16,984 nt of DNA from Parashewanella sp049608225 (GCA_049608225.1 JBMYXI010000070.1:1-16984), one strand, 5' to 3'; positions 8,036 through 15,694 are shown, counted from the stretch's first letter. Notes: generated from the sequence alone by a model not told the origin. Program-made: numbers and translations.

Positions 8036-8064
8036 TTCATGTATGACAGGGATAGGTATATACT
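8036..8064 (+). promoter_or_regulatory. Probable sigma70 promoter for pnp
   Basis: TTCATG (8036-8041), a 17-base spacer and TATACT (8059-8064) are followed by an ATCGCGCG discriminator. Transcription would begin near 8071, leaving a leader of only about 35 bases before the GTG at 8106. A GC-rich discriminator is typical of growth-rate-controlled promoters. A short inverted repeat (ATGAAG at 8002-8007, CTTCAT at 8035-8040) overlaps the -35. Confidence 0.5.
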
Positions 8065-8105
8065 ATCGCGCGAAATCAAGGTTATTAATTTAAGGAATGG
8101 GTCAA

Positions 8106-10211
8106 GTGAATCCTATTGTAAAGAGTTTTGAATACGGTCAGCATACCGTTACTTTGGAAACTGGCGTAATTGCACGTCAAGCGGACGCTGCAGTGCTAGC
8201 AAGCATGGGCGATACCACGGTATTAGTGACTGTTGTGGGTAAAAAAGAAGGCGACCCAAGTCGCGGTTTCTTCCCATTAACGGTTAACTACCAAGAAAAG
8301 TCGTATGCTGCGGGTAAAATTCCAGGTGGCTTCTTCAAGCGTGAAGGTCGTCCATCGGAAGACGAAACTCTGATCGCACGTCTTATCGACCGCCCAATTC
8401 GTCCATTATTCCCGAATGGCTTCATTAACGAAGTTCAAGTCATTATTACCGTCGTGTCTGTTGACCCACAAATTCAACCAGACATTATTTCAATGATCGG
8501 TACTTCTGCTGCATTATCGATTTCAGGTATTCCATTTAACGGTCCACTAGGTGCTGCGCGCGTTGGTTATACGGGTGAAGAGTACATCTTAAACCCAGAC
8601 GTTGATCAACTACCAGAAAGCCAGCTTGACCTTGTTGTTGCTGGTACGCAGTCTGCAGTGTTAATGGTTGAGTCTGAAGCACAAGCATTGCCTGAAGAAA
8701 TCATGCTTGGTGCGGTCGTTTATGGTCATGAGCAACAGCAGGTTGTTGTTAATGCCATCAATGAGTTTAAAGCAGAAGTTAACAAGCCTGAGTGGGTTTG
8801 GGAAGCACCAGCGAAAGATGAAGATTTGTATGCAAAAATTAAAACCTTTGCTGAAGATGCAATGGGTAAAGCCTACGAAATTACTGCAAAACATGAGCGT
8901 CGTGATGCGGTTGCTGAACTGAAAAATAATGCGAAAGAGCAATTGGTTGCTGAAAATGCAGATGTTGATTTAAGTGAAGCTGATAACTTATTAAGCAGTT
9001 TAGAAAAGAGTGTTGTTCGTGGTCGTATTATTCGTGGCGAACCTCGTATTGATGGTCGTGAACCTGATATGGTACGCGGTCTAAACGTTCAAGCGGGTGT
9101 GCTTCCTCGTACTCACGGTTCAGCTGTGTTTACTCGTGGTGAAACACAGGCATTGGTTGCAGCAACATTAGGCACAGAGCGTGATGCACAAAAGATTGAT
9201 AGCATCATGGGTGAAAAGACTAGCCGCTTTATGCTGCACTATAATTTCCCGCCATACTCAGTAGGTGAAACGGGTATGGTAGGTTCACCTAAGCGTCGTG
9301 AAATTGGTCACGGTAAGCTAGCATGGCGTGGCATTAACGCGGTTATGCCAACCGAAGCTGAATTCCCATATGCAGTACGTGTTGTATCAGAGATCACAGA
9401 ATCAAATGGTTCGAGCTCAATGGCGTCTGTTTGTGGTACGTCTCTAGCGTTGATGGATGCTGGTGTACCAATTAAATCTTCTGTTGCAGGTATCGCAATG
9501 GGTCTGGTTAAAGAAGGCGATGATTTTGTCGTGCTTTCTGACATTCTCGGTGACGAAGATCACTTAGGTGATATGGACTTTAAAGTAGCAGGTACTCGTG
9601 ATGGTATTACTGCACTGCAAATGGACATTAAGATTGAAGGTATTACCAAAGAGATCATGGATATTGCATTGCAACAAGCAATGGGCGCACGCGTTCATAT
9701 CTTGAATGTGATGGATGAAGCGATTGGTTCTCACCGTGAAGATATTTCTGATCACGCACCACGTATTACCACTATCAAAATTAACCCAGAGAAAATTCGT
9801 GACGTCATTGGTAAAGGTGGCGCGGTTATCCGTCAGCTAACTGAAGAAACCAATACCACAATTGAGCTGGATGATGATGGTACAGTACGTATCGCTTCTT
9901 CAAGCGGTGATGATACTCGTGAGGCGATTCGTCGTATTGAAGAATTGACTGCTGAAGTAGAAGTCGGTCGTATCTATAAAGGTAAAGTGATCCGCATTGT
10001 TGATTTTGGTGCATTCGTTAACATCTTGCCTGGTAAAGACGGTTTAGTTCACATTTCACAGATCAGTGAAGAGCGTGTTGCTAACGTTGCTGATCATCTA
10101 CAAATGAACCAAGAAGTGGATGTGAAAGTAATGGAAGTCGACAGACAAGGTCGTGTACGTCTTTCTATTAAAGAAGCGAAACCACAAGCTGAAGCTGATC
10201 CAGCAGAATAA
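8106..10211 (+). CDS. pnp: Polyribonucleotide nucleotidyltransferase (PNPase)
   Basis: PNPase is a trimeric 3'-5' phosphorolytic exoribonuclease and a core degradosome partner. Two RNase PH domains come first; the second carries SPKRREIGHG, ESNGSSSMAS and the DILGDEDHLGDMDFK block with the metal-binding aspartates (Asp485, Asp491) and Lys493. A KH domain (INPEKIRDVIGKGGAVIRQL) and an S1 domain (VGRIYKGKVIRIVDFGAFV) follow. The C-terminal tail after S1 is short (KPQAEADPAE). I chose GTG at 8106 (701 residues): it aligns with the E. coli start, which is itself a non-ATG codon, and AAGGA (8092-8096) lies nine bases upstream. An in-frame ATG at 8097 would add three residues but touches the Shine-Dalgarno. 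rpsO is not adjacent here, so expression should depend on the promoter at 8036-8064. Confidence 0.97.
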   Translation: MNPIVKSFEYGQHTVTLETGVIARQADAAVLASMGDTTVLVTVVGKKEGDPSRGFFPLTVNYQEKSYAAGKIPGGFFKREGRPSEDETLIARLIDRPIRPLFPNGFINEVQVIITVVSVDPQIQPDIISMIGTSAALSISGIPFNGPLGAARVGYTGEEYILNPDVDQLPESQLDLVVAGTQSAVLMVESEAQALPEEIMLGAVVYGHEQQQVVVNAINEFKAEVNKPEWVWEAPAKDEDLYAKIKTFAEDAMGKAYEITAKHERRDAVAELKNNAKEQLVAENADVDLSEADNLLSSLEKSVVRGRIIRGEPRIDGREPDMVRGLNVQAGVLPRTHGSAVFTRGETQALVAATLGTERDAQKIDSIMGEKTSRFMLHYNFPPYSVGETGMVGSPKRREIGHGKLAWRGINAVMPTEAEFPYAVRVVSEITESNGSSSMASVCGTSLALMDAGVPIKSSVAGIAMGLVKEGDDFVVLSDILGDEDHLGDMDFKVAGTRDGITALQMDIKIEGITKEIMDIALQQAMGARVHILNVMDEAIGSHREDISDHAPRITTIKINPEKIRDVIGKGGAVIRQLTEETNTTIELDDDGTVRIASSSGDDTREAIRRIEELTAEVEVGRIYKGKVIRIVDFGAFVNILPGKDGLVHISQISEERVANVADHLQMNQEVDVKVMEVDRQGRVRLSIKEAKPQAEADPAE

Positions 10212-10234
10212 GCCCGCTTGGTTATGCAGTAAAT

Positions 10235-10264
10235 AAAAAAAGAGACCTCAGGGTCTCTTTTTTT
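10235..10264 (+). terminator. Intrinsic terminator after pnp
   Basis: AGAGACC (10241-10247) pairs with GGTCTCT (10252-10258), loop TCAG, with an A-run before and seven T after (10258-10264). It should separate pnp from nlpI. Confidence 0.92.
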
Positions 10265-10292
10265 ATGGGGCATTATTAACGCGATAAGGTAA

Positions 10293-10306
10293 CAGAAGCG
10301 CTTCTG
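10293..10306. repeat. 14-base perfect palindrome upstream of nlpI
   Basis: CAGAAGCGCTTCTG is a perfect palindrome about 90 bases upstream of the nlpI start. It may be a binding site for a dimeric regulator; nothing else supports a function. Confidence 0.35.
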
Positions 10307-10353
10307 GAATATAGGGTTGTGAGGCTTTGGGTATAGCTGTTTGTTGGATGACT

Positions 10354-10362
10354 TGATATGAT
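10354..10362 (+). promoter_or_regulatory. Candidate extended -10 promoter for nlpI
   Basis: TGATATGAT matches the extended -10 form TGnTATAAT with one mismatch. It would start transcription near 10369, leaving about 27 bases that include the AAGGA Shine-Dalgarno at 10381-10385. No good -35 is seen, as is common for extended -10 promoters. Confidence 0.3.
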
Positions 10363-10395
10363 TCAGAAAAGAGTAATATCAAGGACTTTATCTGA

Positions 10396-11268
10396 ATGAA
10401 ATCAAACTTGCGTTTTCTGTTAACACTGGGATGTTTGAGTGTGTTAACGGCTTGTACTTCTTTATCTTCATCAAACCAATCTCAATTACTGGTCGCGCCA
10501 CTAAGTCCTGCTTATCAAACTGAATTAGAAATTGCTAAATCCACTGATATCTTAGCGAGAGCTAAATTGAAGAAAAACGAACGTGCTCGCTTGCACTACG
10601 GGCGAGGTGTTTTATATGACAAAGTCGGGTTAAGACTGCTTGCTCGTTACGACTTCAGACAAGCGCTAAAATTCGAGCCTAAATTAGCCGATGCTTATAA
10701 TTTCTTGGGCATTTATGCCACTATCGAAGGCGATTATGACAGCGCTTATGAAGCGTTTGGCTCTGTGTTAGAGCTCGCCCCTGATTATGATTACGCCTTA
10801 TTGAACCGAGGTATCGCCGCTTATTATGGGCAGCGTATTAACTTAGCGGTTTCCGATCTGCAACGTTTTTATCTAGTCTCGCCTGAAGATGGCTATCGTT
10901 CTTTGTGGTTGTATCTTGCAGAGCAAAAAAATTCGCCAGAGGCTGCGTTAATGACGCTGAATGAACACAGGCAACAACTTGATGACAACGAATGGTCATC
11001 AACATTAGTAGATTTTTATCTCGGCAAATACTCAGAGACAGAACTGCTTGAAAAAGCCAAACAAGATTTACCGAATAAACACAGTCAGAAGGTATATACC
11101 GAACGTTTATGCGAAGCGTACTTTTACCTTGGTAAGCAAGCACAGTTTTTAGGGAATAACCGACAGGCAGAAAATTGGTTTCGACTCGCCTTAGCCACAG
11201 ATATTTTTGACTTTATTGAATATCGATTTGCCAGTGTTGAATTAGCAGCACTTGAAAGTCAGAATTAG
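10396..11268 (+). CDS. nlpI: Lipoprotein NlpI
   Basis: NlpI is an outer-membrane lipoprotein with TPR repeats; in E. coli it is an adaptor for the protease Prc and for peptidoglycan endopeptidases, limiting MepS. The 290 residues match the family (294 in E. coli). The N-terminus is a lipoprotein signal with lipobox LTAC, Cys20 being the lipidated residue; Ser follows at +3 rather than Asp at +2, which favours outer-membrane sorting. TPR repeats are visible at about 64-97 (HYGRGVLYDKVGLRLLARYD), 98-131 (YNFLGIYATIEGDYDSAYEA) and 132-165. The RSLWLYLAEQK segment and the FYLGK motifs are shared with E. coli NlpI. The ATG at 10396 has AAGGA ten bases upstream. The pnp-nlpI order is conserved in relatives, but a terminator separates them here and deaD is not downstream; prfC is. 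Confidence 0.93.
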   Translation: MKSNLRFLLTLGCLSVLTACTSLSSSNQSQLLVAPLSPAYQTELEIAKSTDILARAKLKKNERARLHYGRGVLYDKVGLRLLARYDFRQALKFEPKLADAYNFLGIYATIEGDYDSAYEAFGSVLELAPDYDYALLNRGIAAYYGQRINLAVSDLQRFYLVSPEDGYRSLWLYLAEQKNSPEAALMTLNEHRQQLDDNEWSSTLVDFYLGKYSETELLEKAKQDLPNKHSQKVYTERLCEAYFYLGKQAQFLGNNRQAENWFRLALATDIFDFIEYRFASVELAALESQN

Positions 11269-11332
11269 TTTTTTATAGCAAAACATCAACGCTTATCAAC
11301 CGTTACTTGGTGCATTCACAATTGTTGTTCTG

Positions 11333-11361
11333 TTTACGATCAAACATTGTATCTGTACTTT
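11333..11361 (+). promoter_or_regulatory. Weak candidate promoter upstream of prfC
   Basis: TTTACG (11333-11338), 17 bases and TACTTT (11356-11361) is the best-looking pair in the nlpI-prfC gap. If used, the transcript would begin near 11368 and run through the hairpin terminator at 11376-11415 before reaching prfC. Confidence 0.22.
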
Positions 11362-11375
11362 AAATCAGCGAGAAT

Positions 11376-11415
11376 AACGCCCAATTTTGTATCATCATAA
11401 AGTTGGGCGTTTTTT
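11376..11415 (+). terminator. Intrinsic terminator between nlpI and prfC, possibly an attenuator of prfC
   Basis: AACGCCCAA (11376-11384) pairs with TTGGGCGTT (11403-11411), and the stem extends inward by a T-G and three T-A pairs. A run of six T covers 11410-11415. It ends 28 bases before the prfC ATG, so there is little room for a prfC promoter after it. Confidence 0.88.
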
Positions 11416-11443
11416 CAGCTTTATATTCATAAGAACTAATTTC

Positions 11444-13030
11444 ATGTCGAATTCATTGATCACTGAACAAGTATCAAAGCGTCGCACCTTTGCGATTATT
11501 TCGCATCCAGATGCGGGTAAAACAACCATTACTGAAAAGGTATTACTTTTCGGACAAGCGCTGCAAAAAGCAGGTACAGTTAAAGGTAAAAAGTCGGGTC
11601 AGCATGCTAAATCTGACTGGATGGAAATGGAAAAAGACCGTGGTATTTCGATCACCACATCAGTTATGCAGTTTCCTTATGCTGATGCGCTAGTGAACCT
11701 ATTGGATACCCCTGGTCACGAAGACTTCTCGGAAGATACTTACCGAACGCTGACCGCGGTTGATTCTTGTTTAATGGTAATTGACTCAGCGAAAGGTGTA
11801 GAGGAACGAACCATTAAATTGATGGATGTTACTCGATTGCGTGATACGCCAATCGTAACCTTCATGAATAAACTCGATCGTGATATTCGTGATCCCATCG
11901 AATTGATGGATGAAGTTGAAGAGGTTCTTAAAATTTCATGCTCGCCGATCACTTGGCCAATAGGTTGCGGTAAAGAGTTTAAAGGCGTTTATCATATTTT
12001 GCGTGATGAGACGATTCTTTATCAAACGGGAATGGGACATACTATTCAAGATTCGAAAATCATCAAAGGCATAGACAATCCTGAATTAGATGAAGCAATA
12101 GGTTCTTATGCTGATGATTTGCGTGAAGAGTTAGAGCTAGTCGTTGGTGCTTGCCCTGAGTTTGATCACGATGCCTTTTTAAAAGGTGAAATGACGCCTG
12201 TTTATTTTGGTACAGCATTAGGTAATTTCGGTGTCGATCATGTGCTTGATGGTGTGGTTGAGTGGGCACCGTTACCACAACCTCGTGAAACAGAAACACG
12301 TAATGTTGAACCAACGGAAGCAAAATTTTCAGGCTTTGTATTCAAAATTCAAGCGAACATGGATCCGAAGCATCGTGACCGAGTTGCGTTCATGCGTATT
12401 TGCTCTGGTGAATACAAACAAGGCATGAAGATGCGTCATGTACGCTTAGGTAAGGATATCAATGTCAGTGATGCGTTGACCTTTATGGCTGGCGATCGTG
12501 AACGTGCTGAAACGGCTTATCCTGGCGATATTATTGGCTTGCATAATCATGGCACCATTAAAATCGGTGACACCTTCACTCAAGGTGAAATGGTGCGCTT
12601 TACGGGGGTGCCAAACTTTGCGCCAGAATTATTCCGTCGCATCCGTTTACGTGATCCGCTTAAGCAAAAGCAATTGCTTAAGGGCTTAGTGCAATTGTCT
12701 GAGGAAGGTGCGGTGCAAGTATTCCGTCCTCTTGATACCAATGATTTGATTGTTGGCGCAGTTGGTGTACTTCAGTTTGAAGTTGTTGTTGGGCGATTGA
12801 AAACAGAATACAACGTAGAAGCGATTTACGAATCTATCAGTGTTGCTACCGCGCGTTGGGTTTACTGCAAAGATGAGCGTAAGCTTGAAGAGTTCCGTAA
12901 AAAGTGCAGCACTAATTTAGCGCTAGATGGCGGTGACAATTTAACTTACATTGCGCCGACTATGGTGAATTTAAATATTTCGATGGAACGATATCCTGAT
13001 ATCGACTTTGCTAAAACACGAGAACACTAA
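11444..13030 (+). CDS. prfC: Peptide chain release factor 3 (RF3)
   Basis: RF3 is a translational GTPase that removes RF1 and RF2 from the ribosome after peptide release and aids post-peptidyl-transfer quality control. The 528 residues match the family (529 in E. coli). G-motifs: HPDAGKTT from residue 21, DTPGHED from 88 and NKLD from 142. Family blocks AKSDWMEMEK, ISITTSVMQFPY, TWPIGCGK, GNFGVDHVLDG, FKIQANMDPKHRDR and the C-terminal YPDIDFAKTREH are all clear. The start is placed at ATG 11444, where the product begins MSNSLITEQVSKRRTFAI as in E. coli RF3; an in-frame TTG at 11387 lies within the terminator hairpin and would add 19 unrelated residues. The Shine-Dalgarno is weak (AAGAA). Strong terminators lie on both sides, so it is probably its own unit or is reached by read-through from nlpI. 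Confidence 0.97.
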   Translation: MSNSLITEQVSKRRTFAIISHPDAGKTTITEKVLLFGQALQKAGTVKGKKSGQHAKSDWMEMEKDRGISITTSVMQFPYADALVNLLDTPGHEDFSEDTYRTLTAVDSCLMVIDSAKGVEERTIKLMDVTRLRDTPIVTFMNKLDRDIRDPIELMDEVEEVLKISCSPITWPIGCGKEFKGVYHILRDETILYQTGMGHTIQDSKIIKGIDNPELDEAIGSYADDLREELELVVGACPEFDHDAFLKGEMTPVYFGTALGNFGVDHVLDGVVEWAPLPQPRETETRNVEPTEAKFSGFVFKIQANMDPKHRDRVAFMRICSGEYKQGMKMRHVRLGKDINVSDALTFMAGDRERAETAYPGDIIGLHNHGTIKIGDTFTQGEMVRFTGVPNFAPELFRRIRLRDPLKQKQLLKGLVQLSEEGAVQVFRPLDTNDLIVGAVGVLQFEVVVGRLKTEYNVEAIYESISVATARWVYCKDERKLEEFRKKCSTNLALDGGDNLTYIAPTMVNLNISMERYPDIDFAKTREH

Positions 13031-13077
13031 ATTTTGTTTCATCGTGAATAAACCTAGATGCTTCTTAGATTAAATCT

Positions 13078-13114
13078 GACCGCATTACTTTACCTAAGTA
13101 TGCGGTCTTTTTTT
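13078..13114 (+). terminator. Intrinsic terminator after prfC
   Basis: GACCGCAT (13078-13085) pairs with ATGCGGTC (13100-13107); after a one-base bulge, ACTT pairs with AAGT to extend the stem. Seven T follow at 13108-13114. Confidence 0.9.
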
Positions 13115-13129
13115 GGGGGCAATAGGGCG

Positions 13130-13135
13130 TATAAT
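13130..13135 (+). promoter_or_regulatory. Candidate -10 for yjjV
   Basis: A perfect TATAAT lies 29 bases before the yjjV ATG, directly after the prfC terminator. The -35 position falls on the terminator T-run (TTTTTT), a poor match, so the promoter may be weak. Confidence 0.4.
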
Positions 13136-13164
13136 TTAAGTTATTTTAATGAACGGTATAAGCC

Positions 13165-13932
13165 ATGATGTTAATTGACAGCCATGCTCATTTAGATCTG
13201 GAGGAATTTGATCACGATAGAGCTGAACTCTTTACTAAAATGCATCAACATGGCATAACAAAAGTACTTATCCCGGCAATTTCACCTCAACATTGGCAAA
13301 AACAAATACGGATTGCCCAGCAATATGATTGTCTATTTTCACTGGGTATTCACCCTTGGTTTGCGACTAATAATAAGTCTGATATTTCAGAACTCGAACA
13401 CATTGTTAATGCATTTGTTACTGAGGCAAACTTTGTGGCAATAGGGGAATGCGGACTAGATAAGATAAAAAAGCAAAACTGGCAGCAGCAACTTGTGATT
13501 TTCGAAGCGCAAATCGTTTTAGCCAATCAGTTTAAAATGCCTCTGATCGTGCATTCAGTAAAATCACATAACGAAGTACAGCTGTTATTAAAAAAGCATC
13601 AATTTAAATTCGGTGGGGTGATCCATGGCTTTTATGGTAACATTGACGTTGCAAAAAAATACATAGAACTTGGGTTTAAATTGGGTGTTGGTGGACTGTT
13701 ATTAAATGAAGGAGTGAATAAACTTGCTCAATGTGTCACGGAATTGTCATTAAATAACTTTATCTTAGAAACTGATTCTCCCTCAATGTTACCGAAAGGT
13801 CGACCTGAATCACGAAATACCCCTCTTTTAATCTGTGACTTGGTCACAAAAATGGCAATCCTTACTGAAAAAACACCTGTTCTGATTTCGGAACAAAATG
13901 AGAGGTGCTTCTATCAACTTTTTGAAAAATAA
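13165..13932 (+). CDS. yjjV: TatD-family metal-dependent hydrolase, YjjV-like
   Basis: TatD-family proteins are TIM-barrel metallohydrolases, with DNase or phosphoesterase activity shown for some members; the substrate of YjjV is not settled. The 255 residues fit the family. Expected metal ligands are all present: His7 and His9 (DSHAHLD), Glu95 (IGECGLD), His130 (IVHSVKSHNE), His154 (VIHGFYGN) and Asp204 (LETDSP). The HGFYGN and LGVGG segments and the RPESRNTP segment are closer to E. coli YjjV than to TatD or YcfH. ATG 13165 is used; ATG 13168 is equally possible, and no strong Shine-Dalgarno is seen (ACGG about ten bases upstream). It lies between prfC and the nucleoside transporter. I see no convincing terminator after it, so some read-through into nupC is possible. 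Confidence 0.9.
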   Translation: MMLIDSHAHLDLEEFDHDRAELFTKMHQHGITKVLIPAISPQHWQKQIRIAQQYDCLFSLGIHPWFATNNKSDISELEHIVNAFVTEANFVAIGECGLDKIKKQNWQQQLVIFEAQIVLANQFKMPLIVHSVKSHNEVQLLLKKHQFKFGGVIHGFYGNIDVAKKYIELGFKLGVGGLLLNEGVNKLAQCVTELSLNNFILETDSPSMLPKGRPESRNTPLLICDLVTKMAILTEKTPVLISEQNERCFYQLFEK

Positions 13933-14000
13933 CAGTAAAACTTTGAACGTTGGTTTGATTTGGTTATTTCCCTCTTAATATTCTAGGTGGTTAGTTCTAA

Positions 14001-14045
14001 AAATTTGATCAATGCAACGATTTTTCCATTTTGCTCAGGTATAAT
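14001..14045 (+). promoter_or_regulatory. Candidate CRP-dependent promoter of nupC with a CytR-like half-site
   Basis: A perfect TATAAT at 14040-14045 has no good -35. Bases 14001-14022 resemble a CRP site, strongest in the left half (AAATTTGATC against consensus AAATGTGATC); its centre falls at about -40.5 from the predicted start near 14052, the class II position. AATGCAAC at 14011-14018 is the exact reverse complement of the E. coli CytR octamer GTTGCATT. In E. coli, nucleoside uptake genes are controlled by CRP and CytR, so this fits the gene downstream. The right CRP half-site is weak. Confidence 0.42.
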
Positions 14046-14114
14046 CTATTCCCGAAATGGGTTGGTTAACAACATAAATATAAAACGTTAACAATTAATT
14101 TAGGGTGATGATTC

Positions 14115-15377
14115 ATGGATATTATAATGAGCATAGTAGGCATTTTTGTCCTACTTGGGATAGGCTTCCTCCTATCTAATAATAGAAAAGCGATTTCTAC
14201 GCGTGCCGTTGGTGGCGCGTTAGCGATTCAAGCTGCGTTTGGTGGTTTTGTACTATACGTACCAGTTGGTAAAGATATTTTGAAAGCCGTTTCTGACGGT
14301 GTATCTAGCGTGATTGGTTTCTCACAAAGTGGTATTGGTTTCCTATTCGGTGATCTTGCGAAGTTTAAAGTTGGTTTCATCTTCGCTATCAACGTATTAC
14401 CAATCATCATTTTCTTCTCATCATTGATTGCGGTTTTATACTACCTAGGCATTATGCAGTGGGTTATCCGTATCATCGGTGGTGGTTTACAAAAAGCATT
14501 GGGTACTAGCCGTACAGAGTCAATGTCTGCGACTGCTAACATCTTTGTTGGTCAAACAGAAGCACCATTGATCGTTCGTCCATTTATTCCAACTATGTCT
14601 CAGTCTGAGCTATTTGCAATCATGGTTGGTGGCTTAGCTTCAATCGCTGGTTCTGTATTAGCGGGTTACGCGCAAATGGGTGTACCGATTGAATACTTAG
14701 TTGCGGCATCGTTCATGGCAGCGCCAGGTGGTCTATTAATGGCTAAGCTGATGCACCCTGAAACTGAAAAAGTTAAAGATGACATGCAAGATCTTCCTGA
14801 AGATCCTGACAAGCCAGCTAACGTATTAGACGCTGCAGCTGCAGGTGCTGCTTCAGGTCTACACTTAGCGCTTAACGTTGGTGCAATGTTGATTGCTTTC
14901 GTTGGTCTAATTGCAATGATTAACGGTATGTTGGGCGGTATCGGTGGTTGGTTCGGTATTGAAGGTCTTAGCCTTGAGCTCATTCTTGGTTACCTATTCA
15001 TGCCATTAGCATTCTTAATTGGTGTACCTTGGAACGAAGCATTTGTTGCGGGTTCATTCATCGGTCAAAAGATTGTTGTTAACGAATTTGTTGCTTACTT
15101 GAACTTTGCTCCTTATATGCTTGATTCTTCAGCTGAAGGTTTCAAAGCAGTTGCAGAAACTGGTCTAGCAATGACTGATCGTACTAAAGCGATTATCTCT
15201 TTCGCTCTATGTGGTTTCGCTAACCTTTCTTCAATCGCAATCTTGTTAGGTGGTTTGGGCGCAATGGCTCCGAACCGTCGTCATGACTTAGCTCGTCTAG
15301 GTATGCGCGCGGTAATCGCGGGTTCAATGGCAAACCTTATGAGTGCAACAATTGCAGGTCTATTCCTAGCATTGTAA
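14115..15377 (+). CDS. nupC: Concentrative nucleoside transporter, NupC/CNT family
   Basis: CNT proteins import nucleosides across the inner membrane with sodium or protons. The 420 residues contain many hydrophobic segments and the family signatures GQTEAP (146-151), ALNVGAML (252-259), GVPWNEA (303-309) and CGFANLSSIA (366-375), which line the nucleoside and ion sites. The protein strongly resembles the structurally known Vibrio cholerae transporter (vcCNT), so sodium coupling is likely by analogy. Compared with that protein as I remember it, the Gly-rich stretch before the FIFA(I/F)xVLP segment is about ten residues shorter, and the loop before the last helices is longer (about 336-354). 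The ATG at 14115 follows AGGGTGAT (14102-14109). Codon use looks like that of a well-expressed gene. A hairpin follows the stop and a Tsx-family channel gene lies next, giving a two-membrane nucleoside uptake route. Confidence 0.94.
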   Translation: MDIIMSIVGIFVLLGIGFLLSNNRKAISTRAVGGALAIQAAFGGFVLYVPVGKDILKAVSDGVSSVIGFSQSGIGFLFGDLAKFKVGFIFAINVLPIIIFFSSLIAVLYYLGIMQWVIRIIGGGLQKALGTSRTESMSATANIFVGQTEAPLIVRPFIPTMSQSELFAIMVGGLASIAGSVLAGYAQMGVPIEYLVAASFMAAPGGLLMAKLMHPETEKVKDDMQDLPEDPDKPANVLDAAAAGAASGLHLALNVGAMLIAFVGLIAMINGMLGGIGGWFGIEGLSLELILGYLFMPLAFLIGVPWNEAFVAGSFIGQKIVVNEFVAYLNFAPYMLDSSAEGFKAVAETGLAMTDRTKAIISFALCGFANLSSIAILLGGLGAMAPNRRHDLARLGMRAVIAGSMANLMSATIAGLFLAL

Positions 15378-15384
15378 TGCGTAA

Positions 15385-15433
15385 CGCAGCGGCTTCATAA
15401 GTCGCTGCGATTCTTTCACTGTTTTTAAACAGT
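15385..15433 (+). terminator. Tandem hairpins after nupC, probable terminator
   Basis: An 11-bp stem (15385-15395 with 15399-15409, one G-T pair, loop CAT) begins CGCAGCG and lies just after the stop. ATTCTTT follows rather than a clean T-run. A second hairpin, ACTGTTT/AAACAGT (15418-15433), comes next. Termination may be incomplete. Confidence 0.6.
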
Positions 15434-15575
15434 AATCTAGTTCAAAAAACCTGTTAATTAACCATATTTCAACTTTTCACTTTTGTTTATTCAATGGCGT
15501 TAAGGGGATAGAACCTCGTTCGGCTGGAGTTCGGTAAACACTGAGCTAACAAGCTGATAACAAACTGAGAATCAA

Positions 15576-15597
15576 AAGTGCGATTTCGTTCACATTT
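15576..15597. promoter_or_regulatory. Probable CRP binding site upstream of the Tsx-family gene
   Basis: The core TGCGA-N6-TCACA (15579-15594) differs from the CRP consensus TGTGA-N6-TCACA at one base and is flanked by the usual T-run on the right. It lies about 79 bases before the predicted start site of the best promoter (15632-15659). E. coli tsx is CRP-activated, so control by carbon status is plausible. The rest of 15434-15575 holds no gene or clear element. Confidence 0.6.
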
Positions 15598-15631
15598 AAG
15601 AATTTTAAGTTTGAATTTGTGCCTTTTCATA

Positions 15632-15659
15632 TTGAGATTTAACGCTGGAAAGGTAAAAT
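15632..15659 (+). promoter_or_regulatory. Probable sigma70 promoter of the Tsx-family gene
   Basis: TTGAGA (15632-15637), a 16-base spacer and TAAAAT (15654-15659) each match consensus at five of six positions. Transcription would begin near 15666, with a leader of about 54 bases. Confidence 0.55.
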
Positions 15660-15676
15660 GCAAACGCCAAAAACAA

Positions 15677-15694
15677 GCTGCCATTAAAGGCAGC
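15677..15694 (+). other. 5'-leader hairpin of the Tsx-family mRNA
   Basis: GCTGCC (15677-15682) pairs with GGCAGC (15689-15694) around loop ATTAAA, starting about 11 bases from the predicted transcript 5' end and ending well before the ribosome site. Hairpins at the 5' end are known to stabilise outer-membrane protein mRNAs such as ompA; a similar role here is an inference. Confidence 0.5.

Noticed and set aside
11387..11443. N-terminal extension of RF3 from a TTG at 11387
   Set aside because: It lies within the terminator hairpin and encodes residues absent from RF3 proteins; ATG 11444 gives the family N-terminus.
15505..15540. tRNA-like fragment with GTTCGG segments, which could have marked an attachment site
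   Set aside because: No acceptor stem, anticodon arm or CCA end can be assembled around it.
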